Notes: a model not told the origin generated them from the letters alone. Shown: positions 11,665-24,544, counted from the stretch's first letter. The stretch is 64,000 nucleotides of DNA from Macrostomum hystrix (GCA_950097015.1 CATNEN010000024.1:5532001-5596000), one strand, 5' to 3'. Numbers and translations: made by a program.

Positions 11665-14600
11665 TCACGACTGGGTAGAAGCGGTGCTTGACTCACTGCC
11701 AGTCGCAGCAGCCTCAGCGGAAGCAGACGCCGCAGTAAATGCTGGCGCAAAAGCAGAGGCTGCAGTCAGGGCGGCGGCGTCTTTGAAAATCTCTTCAAAT
11801 TCCAGCTGAAAGAAGTCGTGAAACACTTCGTGGCACATTTGTAAATCTTCACCACCGCCTCCGCCGCCGCCTCCGTTGTAGGCCTCGGCAGCGCCGAGCT
11901 CATTCAGCTGGGCCAAGCGAAGCAGTGTGACGGAGTCGGCGTTCGCCGATCGCATCGCCAGATCGAATGCGGTGTCGCCGGCGGCGTCTGACAGGCGCTG
12001 ACTAGCACGACGCCGGAGTAGGTGAAAGACGCAGCGTGTCAGCTGCAGGTCGCAAGCGTGATGCAGCGCCGTTCTGCCATCGGCGTCCGGAAGGTCGATT
12101 TTCGCGCCGTTCAACAGCAGCAGCTCGCAGCCGGCCACGCTGCCGGCCCGGGCGCAGCAGATCAACGGCGTGCTGCCTGACCTGGCTGCATCCAGTCGGT
12201 TCGGGTCGGCACCGTTGGCCAGAGCGGCCAGCATGCCGGACAGGTTGGCGTTGGCAGCCGCCGCGGCGGACAGGGCAGCATCCGGCTCCAGGCCGTCCGG
12301 CAGGGGGCGAACATAGTGACGGCGGAGCCATTTGTCCAATATGTACTCTTTTCGGCGGGCCGGATCCACCGCCGGACCCAACCGAGGCTGGTCCAAGGGC
12401 CGGCTGTGCTCCTGGATGGCGTTCACCTGCATGGCAGGACAGGGAAGCTGGGATCTGGGATTTGGATGCCAATCAAGCTTTTGGGGTATCTGGGATGGGG
12501 ATAATAAAAAATATTTATGATATGGGATGTGAAATATAAACAAGCCTGGATTTCAGGGATAATAATAATAACAATCGCAGGAGGGTTGTGGGCAATGTCT
12601 GACACTAGACTCACACAGGTGTGTACATCTGCCCAGATTTTTTCTTCGTCAGGCAGTGTAAACTTTCACTGTACCTTGGAGGATCGAGCTCAGGGACTTC
12701 GGTGCGAGAGGCAAACGCATTAACCGCTCTGCCTCGAATCAGGGATAGGGATCACAAACAAGCCTGGGGATCTAGAACCCTGGTTAGGCTGTGCAATGCA
12801 AAGAAAGCTGGATCAAAGTCAGCTGGGCAAAAAGTGTCACCTTCGCATTGCCCAGCGCCAGCATGAGTCGCAGAGTGAAGGGCTCCCAGGTGTCCAGCGT
12901 CAACGATTTCACTTTGGAGACGTGAACGCCCAGCGATCTGTGCACGCCGGAGCAGTCGATGCAGACGAGGATGCCACGATTGACGCAGGACCAGCGCGGC
13001 TTGTCGGCGCCGCAGTCGCAGCAGACGGAGTTGCCGGGCACAGACTGGATGAGGCGCACAGCCTCCTGACGCTGCGCTTCTAACTGGCCGGCTCGCTCGG
13101 CTGCGGCTCCGGCCGCATCAAAAGCGGAGGCCTGCGGAGCAGACGAAAGCGCCCCCGCCGACGCCGCGGCAGCAGACGAAGCCGATGTGTTAGCCGTGGA
13201 GTTAGACGATGCCGAATCATGATTGAGACCGTCTGCCGCTGAGGCGCCAGTCGTACTGGCGGAGGTCAGCGTGTTCGAGCGGTGATGCTGCCAGCCGCTC
13301 TGCAAGGCGGTGCACCACAACAGCAGGTCGCTCTGGCTCTCAGCCTGCAACAGGTGCGTGCGCTCCGGAGCTATCAGCTCAAGAACGTAGCGCCTATCGT
13401 CTTGGGGACGCATCTTGGCTGTACAAATGCGCAGATCGTCCTCCAGGCACGTGACATCGGCGGCCTCAGTCTTCTTGCAGTAATAGAGCCGATTGTCTTT
13501 GATGAAGAACCAGCGCCGGACCCAGGGCTTGAACTTTTTGTGCGCCTTTCGAAATAGATAGCCCTCCAGGTTGCGCCCGGTAGGTGACGAAGGTGCCTCC
13601 TAGCGAATCGAAATTTAAGCCTCAATTCGATCATTCAATCGTTTCGCTTCAGCACCAGAGATCGATACCGATATTTTGTTTGCTGACTCTATTACTGATC
13701 AGACAGGTGGCAAGTAGGCAATAGCGGACATGACTGACGGTCGCTTCTGGCGATTTTGTCATTTTCAACTATCTCATCTCATCTAATCTGACGGGTGTCT
13801 CATCTCACCCGAGTCTCATCTAATCCGTTTCTCATCTCATCCGTTTCTCATCTCACCCGTGTCTCATCTCACCAGAGTCTCATCTGCCATAACTCCACCG
13901 TTTCATCTCTCTCGCTAGGAAAATTTTTGGCTAGCGACCCCAGTCCCAGCGCATTCAGTTAACAAAACTGCACTTGTCGGCACGCAGATCGATTCCAGCT
14001 GATAAAAACTAGGCTTAAAACCTATCTCGTAAACACACAGCCGTAGTCAGTTACATAGCACTGTGGCTTATTATCTATCAGCCTAGCCCTAGCTGTGCCC
14101 ACCATATTTGGCTTAAATTTTGGCAGCCAATTTGCTTCCGGGCGTACAAAACTTGAAACTGATATAATAAATAGACTTTAAAATAAATTAAGAAAATGGA
14201 GCTTTAGAACTTTTTACGATATTTGTCAAATTGTCAAAGTTAGTGCTTGCTATTTACCCTGTTACGAGTAATGGGCCGCATTAGTAGCCATATTTAAATC
14301 TTTCTTTATCTATCTGTGTGAGTACGTTGGTTAAATTTATCAATATCTGCTCAAACTGAAGCTTCGTACATGGAGCTCTAGATGTAGAGTCCGGAGAGTC
14401 AAGTTCCTCCCTGCTAAACCTCCTTTTTTCCAGTATTCCTTTAAGCACAGTTCACTAGCTGAATCAGACTATTAAGCTAATCCGGAAAATGGGGCTTTGG
14501 CTGGGAGTTGTCGCTCCTGTTTCTACATTCAGAGCGCCATGGCACAAACTACCTGACGGTCTGAGAAGGTGTGATGGTCTGGGAAGGTGTGATGGTCTGA

Positions 14601-17600
14601 GAAGGTGTGATGGTCTGAGAAGGTGTGATGGTCTGAGAAGGTGTGATGGTCTGAGAAGGTGTGATGGTCTGAGAAGGTGTGATGGTCTGAGAAGGTGTGA
14701 TGGTCTGAGAAGGTGTGATGGTCTGAGAAGGTGTGATGGTCTGGGAAGGTGTGATGGTCTGAGAAGGTGGAGACTCAACCTGACACTCTGAGAAGGTGTG
14801 ATGGTCTGAGAAGGTGTGATGGGCTGGGAAGGTGTGATGGTCTGGGAAGGTGTGATGGTCTGGGAAGGTGGAGACTCAACCTGACACTCTGAGAAGGTGT
14901 GATGGTCTGAGAAGGTGTGATGGTCTGGGAAGGTGTGATGGTCTGGGAAGGTGGAGACTCAACCTGACACTCTGAGAAGGTGTGATGGTCTGAGAAGGTG
15001 TGATGGTCTGAGAAGGTGTGATGGTCTGAGAAGGTGTGATGGTCTGAGAAGTTGTGATGGTCTGGGAAGGTGTGATGGTCTGAGAAGGTGTGATGGTCTG
15101 GGAAGGTGTGATGGTCTGAGAAGGTGTGATGGTCTGGGAAGGTGTGATGGTCTGAGAAGGTGTGATGGTCTGGGAAGGTGGAGACTCAACCTGACACTCT
15201 GAGAAGGTGTGATGGTCTGAGAAGGTGTGATGGTCTGAGAAGGTGTGATGGTCTGAGAAGGTGTGATGGTCTGAGAAGGTGTGATGGTCTGAGAAGGTGT
15301 GATGGTCTGAGAAGGTGTGATGGTCTGAGAAGGTGTGATGGTCTGGGAAGGTGTGATGGTCTGAGAAGGTGTGATGGTCTGAGAAGGTGTGATGGTCTGG
15401 GAAGGTGTGATGGTCTGAGAAGGTGTGATGGTCTGAGAAGGTGTGATGGTCTGAGAAGGTGTGATGGTCTGGGAAGGTGTGATGGTCTGAGAAGGTGTGA
15501 TGGTCTGGGAAGGTGTGATGGTTTGAGAAGGTGTGATGGTCTGAGAAGGTGTGATGGTCTGAGAAGGTGTGATGGTCTGAGAAGGTGTGATGGTCTGGGA
15601 AGGTGTGATGGTCTGGGAAGGTGTGATGGTCTGGGAAGGTGGAGACTCAACCTGACACTCTGAGAAGGTGTGATGGTCTGAGAAGGTGTGATGGTCTGGG
15701 AAGGTGTGATGGTTTGAGAAGGTGTGATGGTCTGAGAAGGTGTGATGGTCTGAGAAGGTGTGATGGTCTGGGAAGGTGTGATGGTCTGAGAAGGTGTGAT
15801 GGTTTGAGAAGGTGTGATGGTCTGAGAAGGTGTGATGGTCTGAGAAGGTGTGATGGTCTGGGAAGGTGTGATGGTCTGAGAAGGTGTGATGGTCTGAGAA
15901 GGTGTGATGGTCTGAGAAGGTGTGATGGTCTGGGAAGGTGTGATGGTCTGAGAAGGTGTGATGGTTTGAGAAGGTGTGATGGTCTGAGAAGGTGTGATGA
16001 TCTGAGAAGGTGTGATGGTCTGGGAAGGTGTGATGGTCTGAGAAGGTGTGATGGTCTGAGAAGGTGTGATGGTCTGAGAAGGTGTGATGGTCTGGGAAGG
16101 TGTGATGGTCTGAGAAGGTGTGATGGTCTGAGAAGGTGTGATGGTCTGAGAAGGTGTGATGGTCTGGGAAGGTGTGATGGTCTGGGAAGGTGTGATGGTC
16201 TGGGAAGGTGTGATGGTCGGAGGTGTGATGGTCAGAGATCAACGATTGATTGATACTTGACAAAATATAGCACTAAAATAATGACAGATTTTCTAGATAT
16301 TAGCTGATTGAAAACGTAATTAAAATTAGCAAGTGGTTGATGCCAAAACGCAAGATAGTTAAGATTGTACAAAAAATGGCAACGGAAAATGTCACGAAAG
16401 AGCAACCACAATCAATCAAAGTAAGCTAGATTTCGAATCAATCGTATTAATTAAAAAATTGCCTCGCAATTCAGTAAATTTAAAGGCAAATGTATATTAG
16501 AACATAATAATCAATAATGAGGTTTAAGAGGCTCATAAGATTGTAATGAATTAAATTTGAAATCTATAGCTTTCGTTTAAAACGCTATTATTGATCCGAC
16601 CGATGACTGACAAGTTACTTACGCACTGTCGCCTCTAAAATTCGTGATAATTTCGTGCGAAAATGAAGATGGATAGATATATAAACTGCATCTAACCAGT
16701 TTGGGGTTCCAGCAAATATTCCAGCAGAAATTCTACGGCGCTTCAAAGACTGTGTACAACTGTTCAGTCCATGGACTGGGGAGGCCGCCTCACCCACCCA
16801 AATTTGCAGCTGTGTGAAATGAAGCACTACAGGTTTAAGTGTCGTGCTCGAGGACACAGGTTTTTTCTCTTTGACTGAGATTAGAACTCCTGACCTCTCC
16901 ATAAGAAGTCCATACCTCAAACCGCTAAGCTCCAAGTTCCCAAGCCAGTGTCCCATGCTCCCAGCTCACCTGTCGGAGCAATTCGTGTCGGGTCTCCATC
17001 CGGCGCAGCTCGGCATCGGTCTGGGCGCGCACGTCGCTCATCTGTTGCCGCACGAACTCCATCCAAGGATTGGTGTCGTTGAGAAAGGCCGATGAATTAG
17101 TTACGCAAGCTTTGTATCGATCTACTAGGCGGGTCAGACAGTCCAGTAGGTTCACATTCTTGCGCACCTGGTCGGGTGAGAATGCAGCAACAGATGGATT
17201 GTTGGGGGAAATAAAAAACAGGTGGAACATTGGGGTGGGAATATAAACGGCTGGTGGAGGATTGGGGTACGGAAATAAACAACTGGTGGAAGATTGGGGT
17301 GGGGATATAAACAACTGGTGGAAGATTCGGGTGGGGAATTAAACAACTGGTGGAAGATTCGGGTGAGGAATTAAACAACTGGTGGAAGATTCGGGTGGGG
17401 ATATAAACAACTGGTGGAAGATTCGGGTGGGGATATAAACAACTGGTGGAAGATTCGGGTGGTGATATAAACAACTGGTGGAAGATTCGGGTGGGGATAT
17501 AAACAACTGGTGGAAGATTCGGGTGGGGATATAAACAACTGGTGGAAGATTCGGGTGGGGAATTAAACAACTGGTGGAAGATTGGGGTGGGGATATAAAC

Positions 17601-20319
17601 AACTGGTGGAAGATTCGGGTGGGGATATAAACAACTGGTGGAAGATTCGGGTGGGGATATAAACAACTGGTGGAAGATTCGGGTGGGGAATTAAACAACT
17701 GGTGGAAGATTCGGGTGGGGATATAAACAACTGGTGGAAGATTCGGGTGGTGATATAAACAACTGGTGGAAGATTCGGGTGGGGATATAAACAACTGGTG
17801 GAAGATTCGGGTGGGGATATAAACAACTGGTGGAAGATTCGGGTGGGGATATAAACAACTGGTGAAAGATTGGGGTGGGGATATAAACAACTGGTGGAAG
17901 ATTCGGGTGGGGCATTAAGCAACTGGTGGAAGATTCGGGAGGGGATAAAAACAACTGGTGGAAGATTCGGGTGGTGATATAAACAACTGGTGGAAGATTC
18001 GGGTGGGGATATAAACAACTGGTGGAAGATTCGGGTGGTGATATAAACAACTGGTGGAAGATTCGGGTGGGGATATAAACAACTGGTGGAAGATTCGGGT
18101 GGTGATATAAACAACTGGTGGAAGATTCGGGTGGGGATGGGGATATAAACAACTGGTGGAAGATTCGGGTGGGGATATAAACAACTGGTGGAAGATTGGG
18201 GTGGGGATATAAACAACTGGTGGAAGATTCGGGTGGGGAATTAAACAACTGGTGGAAGATTCGGGTGGGGATATAAACAACTGGTGGAAGATTGGGGTGG
18301 GGATATAAACAACTGGTGGAAGATTCGGGTGGGGAATTAAACAACTGGTGGAAGATACGGGTGGGGATATAAACAACTGGTAAACGATTAGGGTGGGAAT
18401 ATAAGTAACTGACTGTAGTTCAAGTGAACATTGTTACCAAAACTTATAATGAATAGGGGTAACCGAAGCACAATCTGAGCCGCACCTTCAACTCCTTCAA
18501 CGCGTGCAAGTAGTCCAGGCTGGCGATGCAGTACTGGTTGCGATGCAGCTGGGCCAGGTTATCCAAGTCGGCTTCGACTCGAGTCTTGGACTGTCCCAAA
18601 CTCTTGGCCAGGGAAGCCTCGTAGTCGTCGCTGGCTTTCTCGAAGGCTTTGGCCAAATCGTTAAGCGGATGCAGAGAGGTGTTGATGAAGGTGCACATGC
18701 GGCTCTGCGTATCGCGGACCGACGCCACTAGGTCCTGATTGGACATTGTAGGGAATCTTTGCTTAGGTCTAAACTTTTGCTTGACCCAATCTAGAAGTCG
18801 AAGAAAAGTATCGACCCAATCTAGGAATCGTAGAATAATATCGACCAATTCTAGAAATCGAAGAAAGTATCGACCCAATCTAGGAACCGAATAATAGTAT
18901 CGACACAATCTAGGAACTGAAGAATAGTATCAACCCAATCTAGGAATCGTAGAATAGTATCGACCAATTCTGGAAATCGAAGAAAGTATCGACCCAATCT
19001 AGGAATCGTAGAATAGTATCGACCCAATCTAATAATCGAAGAATAGTATTGACCCAATCTAGGAATCGAGGAGTATCGACCCAATCTAGGAATCAAGGAG
19101 TATCGACCCAATATAGGAATCGTAGAATAGTATCGACCCTATATAGGAAACGTAGAATAGTATCGACCCAATGTAGAAATCGAAGAACAGTATCGACTCG
19201 GACTAGGAATCGTAGAATAGTATCGACCCGGACTAGAAATCGTAGAATGGTATCGACCCAATCTAGAAATCGAAGAGTAGTATCGATTCGGACTAGGAAT
19301 CGTAGAATAGTATCGACCCGGACTAGAAATCGTAGAATGGTATCGACCCAATCTAGAAATCGAAGAGTAGTATCGACTCGGACTATGAATCGTAGAATAG
19401 TATCGATTCGGACTAGGAATCGTAGAATAGTATCGACTCGGACTAGGAATCGTAGAATAGTATCGACCCGGACTAGAAATCGTAGAATGGTATCGACCCA
19501 ATCTAGAAATCGAAGAGTAGTATCGATTCGGACTAGGAATCGTAGAATAGTATCGACCCGGACTAGAAATCGTAGAATGGTATCGACCCAATCTAGAAAT
19601 CGAAGAGTAGTATCGATTCGGACTAGGAATCGTAGAATAGTATCGACCCGGACTAGAAATCGTAGAATGGTATCGACCCAATCTAGAAATCGAAGAGTAG
19701 TATCGACTCGGACTATGAATCGTAGAATAGTATCGATTCGGACTAGGAATCGTAGAATAGTATCGACCCGGACTAGAAATCGTAGAATGGTATCGACCCA
19801 ATCTAGAAATCGAAGAGTAGTATCGATTCGGACTAGGAATCGTAGAATAGTATCGACCCGGACTAGAAATCGTAGAATGGTATCGATCCGGACTCAAGAT
19901 TCTTACGTTAGCTCGTATTATCGTATTATCGACTCAAGCTAACGATTTCAGGATAGTATCGAACCAAATCGTAGGATGCTTTCGATCATGACTTGATCTT
20001 GAGATTTCATACATTGAATGAATCACACCTGAAAGTCCTCCTGAAAGTGTTCAACAATCTTCACCAGCTTCTTGGACGAACTCGTGACCTTATCATTGTC
20101 AGCAAAAGACTCGGTGAGCTCAGTCAGACTGGAAGTTAGCAGACCGAGGGAGGCGGCGAACTGTCTGCCAGCATCACTGACAGAAGCCAGGATGGAGGCA
20201 GTCTTCTGATAGCGACACTTCAGCATGGCTACCTCCCTTTCACGGGCGGCGAGAGAGTCGCGAAACTGCGGCGTGTCCTTGATGCCAGCCTCGAATGTCA
20301 GGCTGTTAAGCACGTCCAT
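11665..20319 (-). CDS. ACAP: ACAP family ArfGAP with BAR, PH and ankyrin domains
   Basis: GTPase-activating protein for Arf GTPases (Arf6 type) acting at endosomal or plasma membranes. Proposed exons on the minus strand: 20319-20029, 18734-18486, 17167-16970, 13599-12841 and 12426-11665, all joined in phase 0, giving 752 aa (human ACAP1 740, ACAP2 778). The start is the ATG at 20319. Domains: BAR ~1-245 (exons 1-3), PH ~258-350 ([18 protein letters not shown]), ArfGAP ~425-545 with the zinc finger Cys439, Cys442, Cys459 and Cys462 (CCDC...CIDC) and the catalytic Arg in GVHRSLG, then ankyrin repeats ~560-680 ([13 protein letters not shown]). A Ser/Ala-rich linker separates PH and ArfGAP, and the Ala/Ser-rich C-terminus is unlike vertebrate ACAPs. 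Every splice site has GT/AG. Introns 1-3 hold large private minisatellites; introns 3 and 4 hold SINEs. ASAP or AGAP families are excluded by the BAR-PH-ArfGAP-ANK order and by the sequence. Confidence 0.93.
12590..12770 (-). repeat. tRNA-derived SINE, family A, copy 1 (ACAP intron 4)
   Basis: On the minus strand the head reads ggcagagcggttaatgcgtt then tgcctctcgcac and gagctcgatcc, matching tRNA A-box and B-box patterns. The body shares cacacaggtgtg, cgtcaggcagtgta and ccttggagg with copy 2 at 38110-38415. Copy 1 lacks two internal segments present in copy 2. Confidence 0.75.
13770..13905. repeat. ~20-bp gtctcatctcacc minisatellite (ACAP intron 3)
   Basis: About seven loose units of ctcatctcacccgtgt. 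The core is the same as in the arrays at 4450, 5360, 20940, 22540 and 57735 in one orientation or the other. Confidence 0.7.
13906..14555. other. Intronic AT-rich sequence
   Basis: Part of ACAP intron 3. No further feature recognised. Confidence 0.45.
14560..16235. repeat. 18-bp minisatellite in ACAP intron 3
   Basis: About 90 units of ctgagaaggtgtgatggt with an A/G variant (ctgggaagg). The array is punctuated at about 14768, 14869, 14951, 15178 and 15639 by a fixed variant spacer, ggagactcaacctgacact, which marks duplicated sub-blocks. Both strands are open in several frames and give long but meaningless repeat proteins. Confidence 0.96.
16240..16715. other. AT-rich intronic sequence
   Basis: Between the 18-bp array and SINE B inside ACAP intron 3. 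No feature seen. Confidence 0.45.
16720..16935 (-). repeat. tRNA-derived SINE, family B, copy 1 (ACAP intron 3)
   Basis: Shares ttcagtccatggactgggg and taagtgtcgtgctcgaggac (allowing mismatches) with the copy at 43254-43525. The minus strand has a degenerate tRNA-like head (cttagcggtttgaggtatgg ... gagttctaatc). Diverged and close to the exon 3 donor. Confidence 0.65.
17205..18405. repeat. 32-bp minisatellite in ACAP intron 2
   Basis: About 37 units of gtggggatataaacaactgg + tggaagattcgg. Frequent substitutions are gaattaaac for gatataaac, ggtgat for ggggat, and ttgggg for ttcggg. It fills nearly the whole intron between exons at 17167 and 18486. Because 32 is not divisible by 3, open frames cycle through all frames. 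Confidence 0.95.
18775..19905. repeat. 30-31-bp minisatellite with higher-order structure (ACAP intron 1)
   Basis: The exon-2-proximal part is loose (agtatcgacccaatctagga + atcgtagaat). From about 19190 units are 30 bp and fall into three main types: gactagaaatcgtagaatgg, caatctagaaatcgaagagt and gactaggaatcgtagaatag. These cycle as a ~90-bp trimer, and larger blocks are duplicated (19260-19400 recurs at 19500-19770). Confidence 0.94.
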
Positions 20320-21920
20320 GGTTTGAGTACTAACGTTAAGGCTATTTTTATATATTTATACTTAATTTGTCTGAGCACTTATTTACTTGGAGCCTAATTA
20401 AAAGCGAACATTTTTTTAATTGGCAAATTGGCACTGAAAAATCAATAGCATTTATATTTTATACTCGCCGAAGAATATGCAAATGTGGTCAGACAAGACA
20501 CAAAAATGGGTTAATCGCCTGCTTGGAAATTGAAAGCCAACTAATTAAGTAAAGTAGCAATTTAAAACTTGTCTATTATACTAATTAAAAAAACTAATTA
20601 AAGTCCCTAAAAAACAAAATTGCCTAAGCAGAACTTTTAGTATATGTGGACACTACATAAATTGGACCAGGAAAAACCTTGTGAAGCTAGCTATGCATGA
20701 AACATATAAATTAAGTAATAGTAAGTGGTTACTCTTACATCATTTTCTGCATTAAGTTATGCTGACTGCTAAGCATTAAATTTGTTTAGACTAAACAATA
20801 TAGATAGTTTTACTAAAATAAGCACATTTGTAATAGTATGAATAATCTTAGATGGATAGCCAGACTAATAGAGTATATATTGATATTTAGGCATACACAC
20901 GAGCTAAATCATAGCCAGAAATAATAAGAAATCGCCCTTAGCGACATGTGAGAGATGATACAGAGGAGAGATAAGACACAGGATAGATGTGACAGGGGAG
21001 AGGCAGTGGAAAGATGGACAAAATCATGTATATAATAACTAAACAGGCATTATGATACTCATATTTAATATTATTATCCTTGGGTTAAACAAGATAACCA
21101 TAGTTGACTTGACAATAAAAAGTGTGCCTGTGAAAAGAACTGCTTGATTTGATATTAATTAATAAACAACTGGAGCTGTAGGCTTAGTTGTGCCAAGTTG
21201 TTTAATCTAGAATTTCAATTAAAAAAAAAGTTTAGTTTCTTTCTAAATGATTACAATCAACAGAAAAATTAATACTTACATTTTTATTGTTTTTAAAATA
21301 GTTCCAAAAAGTATCTTACATTTAGCTTTACTTTTCATTGACAACACAACATAAAAGCAGTAGTCAAGAAGTTCAAGGTTTAAGAATTATAATTTTATGT
21401 TTTTGTACCTACTTTTTGCCCTATTTTATTTGGATACCATGCCATGACTCATTAATAAATGTCAAATACTTTAAGATACTTTTGATAGGTAACTTTTATA
21501 CTAGAAAAACTTTAAAACTATCTAGACTGAGTTTGAGTCTGAGTTTTCCTAGCTCAAATGGTTTGCACAAAAGCCTTTCTATAATTTTGATAACATGAGG
21601 TCAAATGCACATTGTGGGGTAAGGGTTTCTACCAGTCCCTAGCCTATTGGGGCAAGGGCTAAAGCCTTAAAATAGACATTATTTCATAGGAATTTTTTAA
21701 CAAAAAGACTTACTTAGACTATACAATATTGAAACTCTGAATTCCCTAGAGTGGTATCAGGGACCAAGCTCTAGCATAAAGAATTCAATCACTGATACAT
21801 GTGCATCAGTGTATGTTGTAACCCTTGTGGGGTGGTATGGGTGGTCTGTGAACCTGTTAAGTCCCAAAGACACAAACTAGCCATCTTGTTTAGGCCAAAT
21901 TGCACCTCTCTGAGTTAAAT
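20320..21920. other. AT-rich region upstream of ACAP
   Basis: A TATA-like tatataaaaat lies about 40 bp 5' of the ACAP ATG on the minus strand (around 20350-20360). A short stretch at 20940-21010 repeats the agagataagacac / tgacaggggagag motif. No gene. Confidence 0.4.
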
Positions 21921-21923
21921 GTA

Positions 21924-22413
21924 CATATGGCAATGTTCTACTTCTGTTCATTATATTATTTTTTGTTTGCAAACGATAGGTAACAACAAAAAACAAGTTT
22001 AATGGTAACAAAAAGTCAGTAGTTTGGTCAAACAGTTCTGAAAAGTCTTGGTCAGTCTTTCTTCTTTCAAACCGGGTAAGTGCCTAATCCAGTAGAGGAG
22101 GGCACCTAAGCTATTCTTGGGTCATAGACGGCGCCATAAGAATTCTTTGAGGTGGCTTTCAAATAGAGCAGCACTTGTGCCATGCATTTGACACAGCTTG
22201 GCCTCTGCGAAATCTTCAGCTGCAGAATTTCTGTGCCTTAGCTTCCTGTTCCCCCATATTTGCCAGATTTTGCCATAGACATAGATCCAAGTGTCAAGTC
22301 ACGGCAAAGCCACGTCAGCACAACTTTTTCACACTCAGAATGCACATGTGGCACGAATTCAAATGAAAAATTAATATAACGAACAGAAGTAGAACATTGC
22401 CATATATATATAT
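21924..22413. mobile_element. ~490-bp MITE with ~36-bp inverted ends
   Basis: The left end (catatggcaatgttctactt ctgttc) and the reverse complement of the right end (same sequence with ctgttcg) match over about 36 bp with few mismatches. No ORF of note. The flanks are TA-rich, so a target duplication cannot be fixed. Confidence 0.65.
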
Positions 22414-22443
22414 ATGTAAGTCAGTAAATCACATGATTTAAGA

Positions 22444-23087
22444 TGGGTTGGCAAACTTATTAGCTAGCCAGCCAAAGAGAGAACCTATAAGATGAAAAGT
22501 GGCCACATTGTCCATAGAAAAAAAAGGTAAATGATAAAAAATTGGAAAGATGAGACAGAAAAGAGATGACAGGGGGTGATGAGGCACAGCATAGATAAGA
22601 CACATGAGAAATGAGACATAGGAGAGATAAGACATGGGAGAGATAAGAAACAAGAGATAGGACATGGGGGAGACAAGACCAAGGAGAGGCAAGTGAAAGA
22701 TAAAACAGGATACTGTAGGTGTTGGAGAAGGCAACAAGCCAGATTTAGGAGCTTCGAGGGTAGCATCTGGCCCATACATGCGCAACCTCCCAAATCTTAG
22801 CCGGCCTTGCGACTTAGTTTTTGCTCTCATTTGCGACTTAGTTCGTTTCATTGCTCTATTTACGACTTAGTTTGCTCTCATTTGCTCTCTTTTTCTCTCC
22901 CCTTTTTCTTTTTCTTCACGCCTTCCTTTTTTGTCCCTTGGTCCCCCCTTTGATTTTTTTGCGCTTGGTCGATTGGTTTTTGCGACTTACCTTGCTTGGC
23001 CCTCGTTTCACCCGGCTGGTTCGGCCGGCTCGGCCGGGTGTTGCGCATGTATGATCTGGCCCATGGGCTAGAGTTTGCCAACCCCTG
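22444..23087. mobile_element. Non-autonomous hAT-like element with 8-bp target duplication
   Basis: The 8-bp sequence atttaaga flanks the element exactly (22436-22443 and 23088-23095). The ends are tgggttggcaaact (left) and, reverse complemented, caggggttggcaaact (right), the classic hAT-type terminus. The interior contains an agagataagacatgg-type minisatellite (22540-22720) and CT-rich sequence, with no transposase. Confidence 0.8.
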
Positions 23088-23095
23088 ATTTAAGA

Positions 23096-24536
23096 GATGG
23101 TACACAAATTTACAAATGTTTGATATGGATATAGATGGGAATAAGCTAGGGAAAATTTGGAGACATGGATAACCTATTATATAGTATAGAAACTGATGTA
23201 GACTTAGACTTTTTGAATACAAATTTGGACATGAAATGCTGTAAATATAGATAGAAAATAAGGTTATGGTGGACATGGAATTGTAAACCTAAAAATATGC
23301 TAAACGACTAGTTTAGTACAAAATCGAAATATTTTTCAAACTTTTCTGGGTTCTAATTAGCCATAATAGTTGACTGAAATGTTTATTTTCATTTTATATA
23401 TTTAAAAATACATATTTTATTTTGTAGAATAGTTAAATGATTCCCTTTTCTGACTTTAATCTGAGACTAATATATCAATGATTGGAAGAGAAAAGTTCTG
23501 AAGAAATTAAGTTGCATGTCGGTGTACAAAGTAAAGAGAATTTTTAGTATGCCATGTGTGTCATGTCAAGACCAAGTAGCTGCCACTGCCCCTCTAAATT
23601 ACTGTTTCATAATAGAGACCAGATGAAAAAATACACAATATGTTTGATATCTAGTCCAGAAACTGTAATAAAACTTTACACGACATTTTAAAAGAGTAAC
23701 AGCAATAATTGCGTCATAAATAACAAATGTAATAAATAAGTTCTATTTTGCAGAAACAAAAACTTTCAAATTTCCGCGCTTTTAATTCTTGGGCCGCGAT
23801 TTCGATCCGGGCGGTAGATAAATAAAACAAACTAATCATTCATAAACAGTCAACATAATTGTTATTCTCAAATGTACCATTGCATTTCAGAACAGAAAAC
23901 TAGGTTTATTTTTAGGGAATTCAAAATAAAATTGTTTACTTGTTATATAAAGCGTTAAGGTTTCTATGAATAATGTGATTTCTAACTTCTTTTATTCATG
24001 GTGAAGGTGTTGAAAGTGATTGTAGGTAAATGGAATTAGATTTATTCCGATTAAGTAATCGTGATTAAAACTTTAAATAAAATGTTTTTATTGCAAGTCC
24101 CTATTGTTACACTTATAATAGGGAAATCAAATTTGATGTCTAAACAACTTTGTTGCACAGGGCCTAGCTAGCAGACACAACAGAAGAATGTGAGCTGTGA
24201 GCACTAAACTGCGATAGAAGAAAAGTAAACAAAATTTTACCAAGCAATCCTTGTAATTTTACTTGAAGATCTATACTTATGTTACAGCCCTGGTAGTGAA
24301 TATTTATTTAGGTAGTTTGATTATTTGTGCAGTTAACTGAGTTATAACTTATAACTAAGTGCAATGACTTATATCTAAGTCAACTAAGTTATAAGGGGTT
24401 GTAGCGCTACCACGAGAACATCTATCATTTGTTATGATAAAATAATTAACAAGCTGCAAAAGGATAGTCATTCAGATTTGAAGTTTGTGTCTCAAATTAT
24501 TTTTGCTTAGCAGCTAATTAAAAAATTAAAACCATT
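23096..24536. other. AT-rich region without recognised genes
   Basis: No GC-rich exon or repeat beyond short A/T tracts. Confidence 0.4.
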
Positions 24537-24544
24537 TCCAGAAA

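Noticed and set aside
13374..13634. 86-aa minus-strand ORF over the PH exon
   Set aside because: Out of frame with the PH domain, which is read in the adjacent frame from the acceptor at 13600.
14464..16263. Long ORFs on both strands with RRCDGL, SHLLRP or HHTFSD repeats
   Set aside because: They are translations of the 18-bp minisatellite inside an ACAP intron; frames stay open only because the unit is stop-free and divisible by 3.
17097..18376. Overlapping minus-strand ORFs with [14 protein letters not shown] repeats
   Set aside because: Products of the 32-bp intronic array, cycling through all frames; no independent start or conservation.
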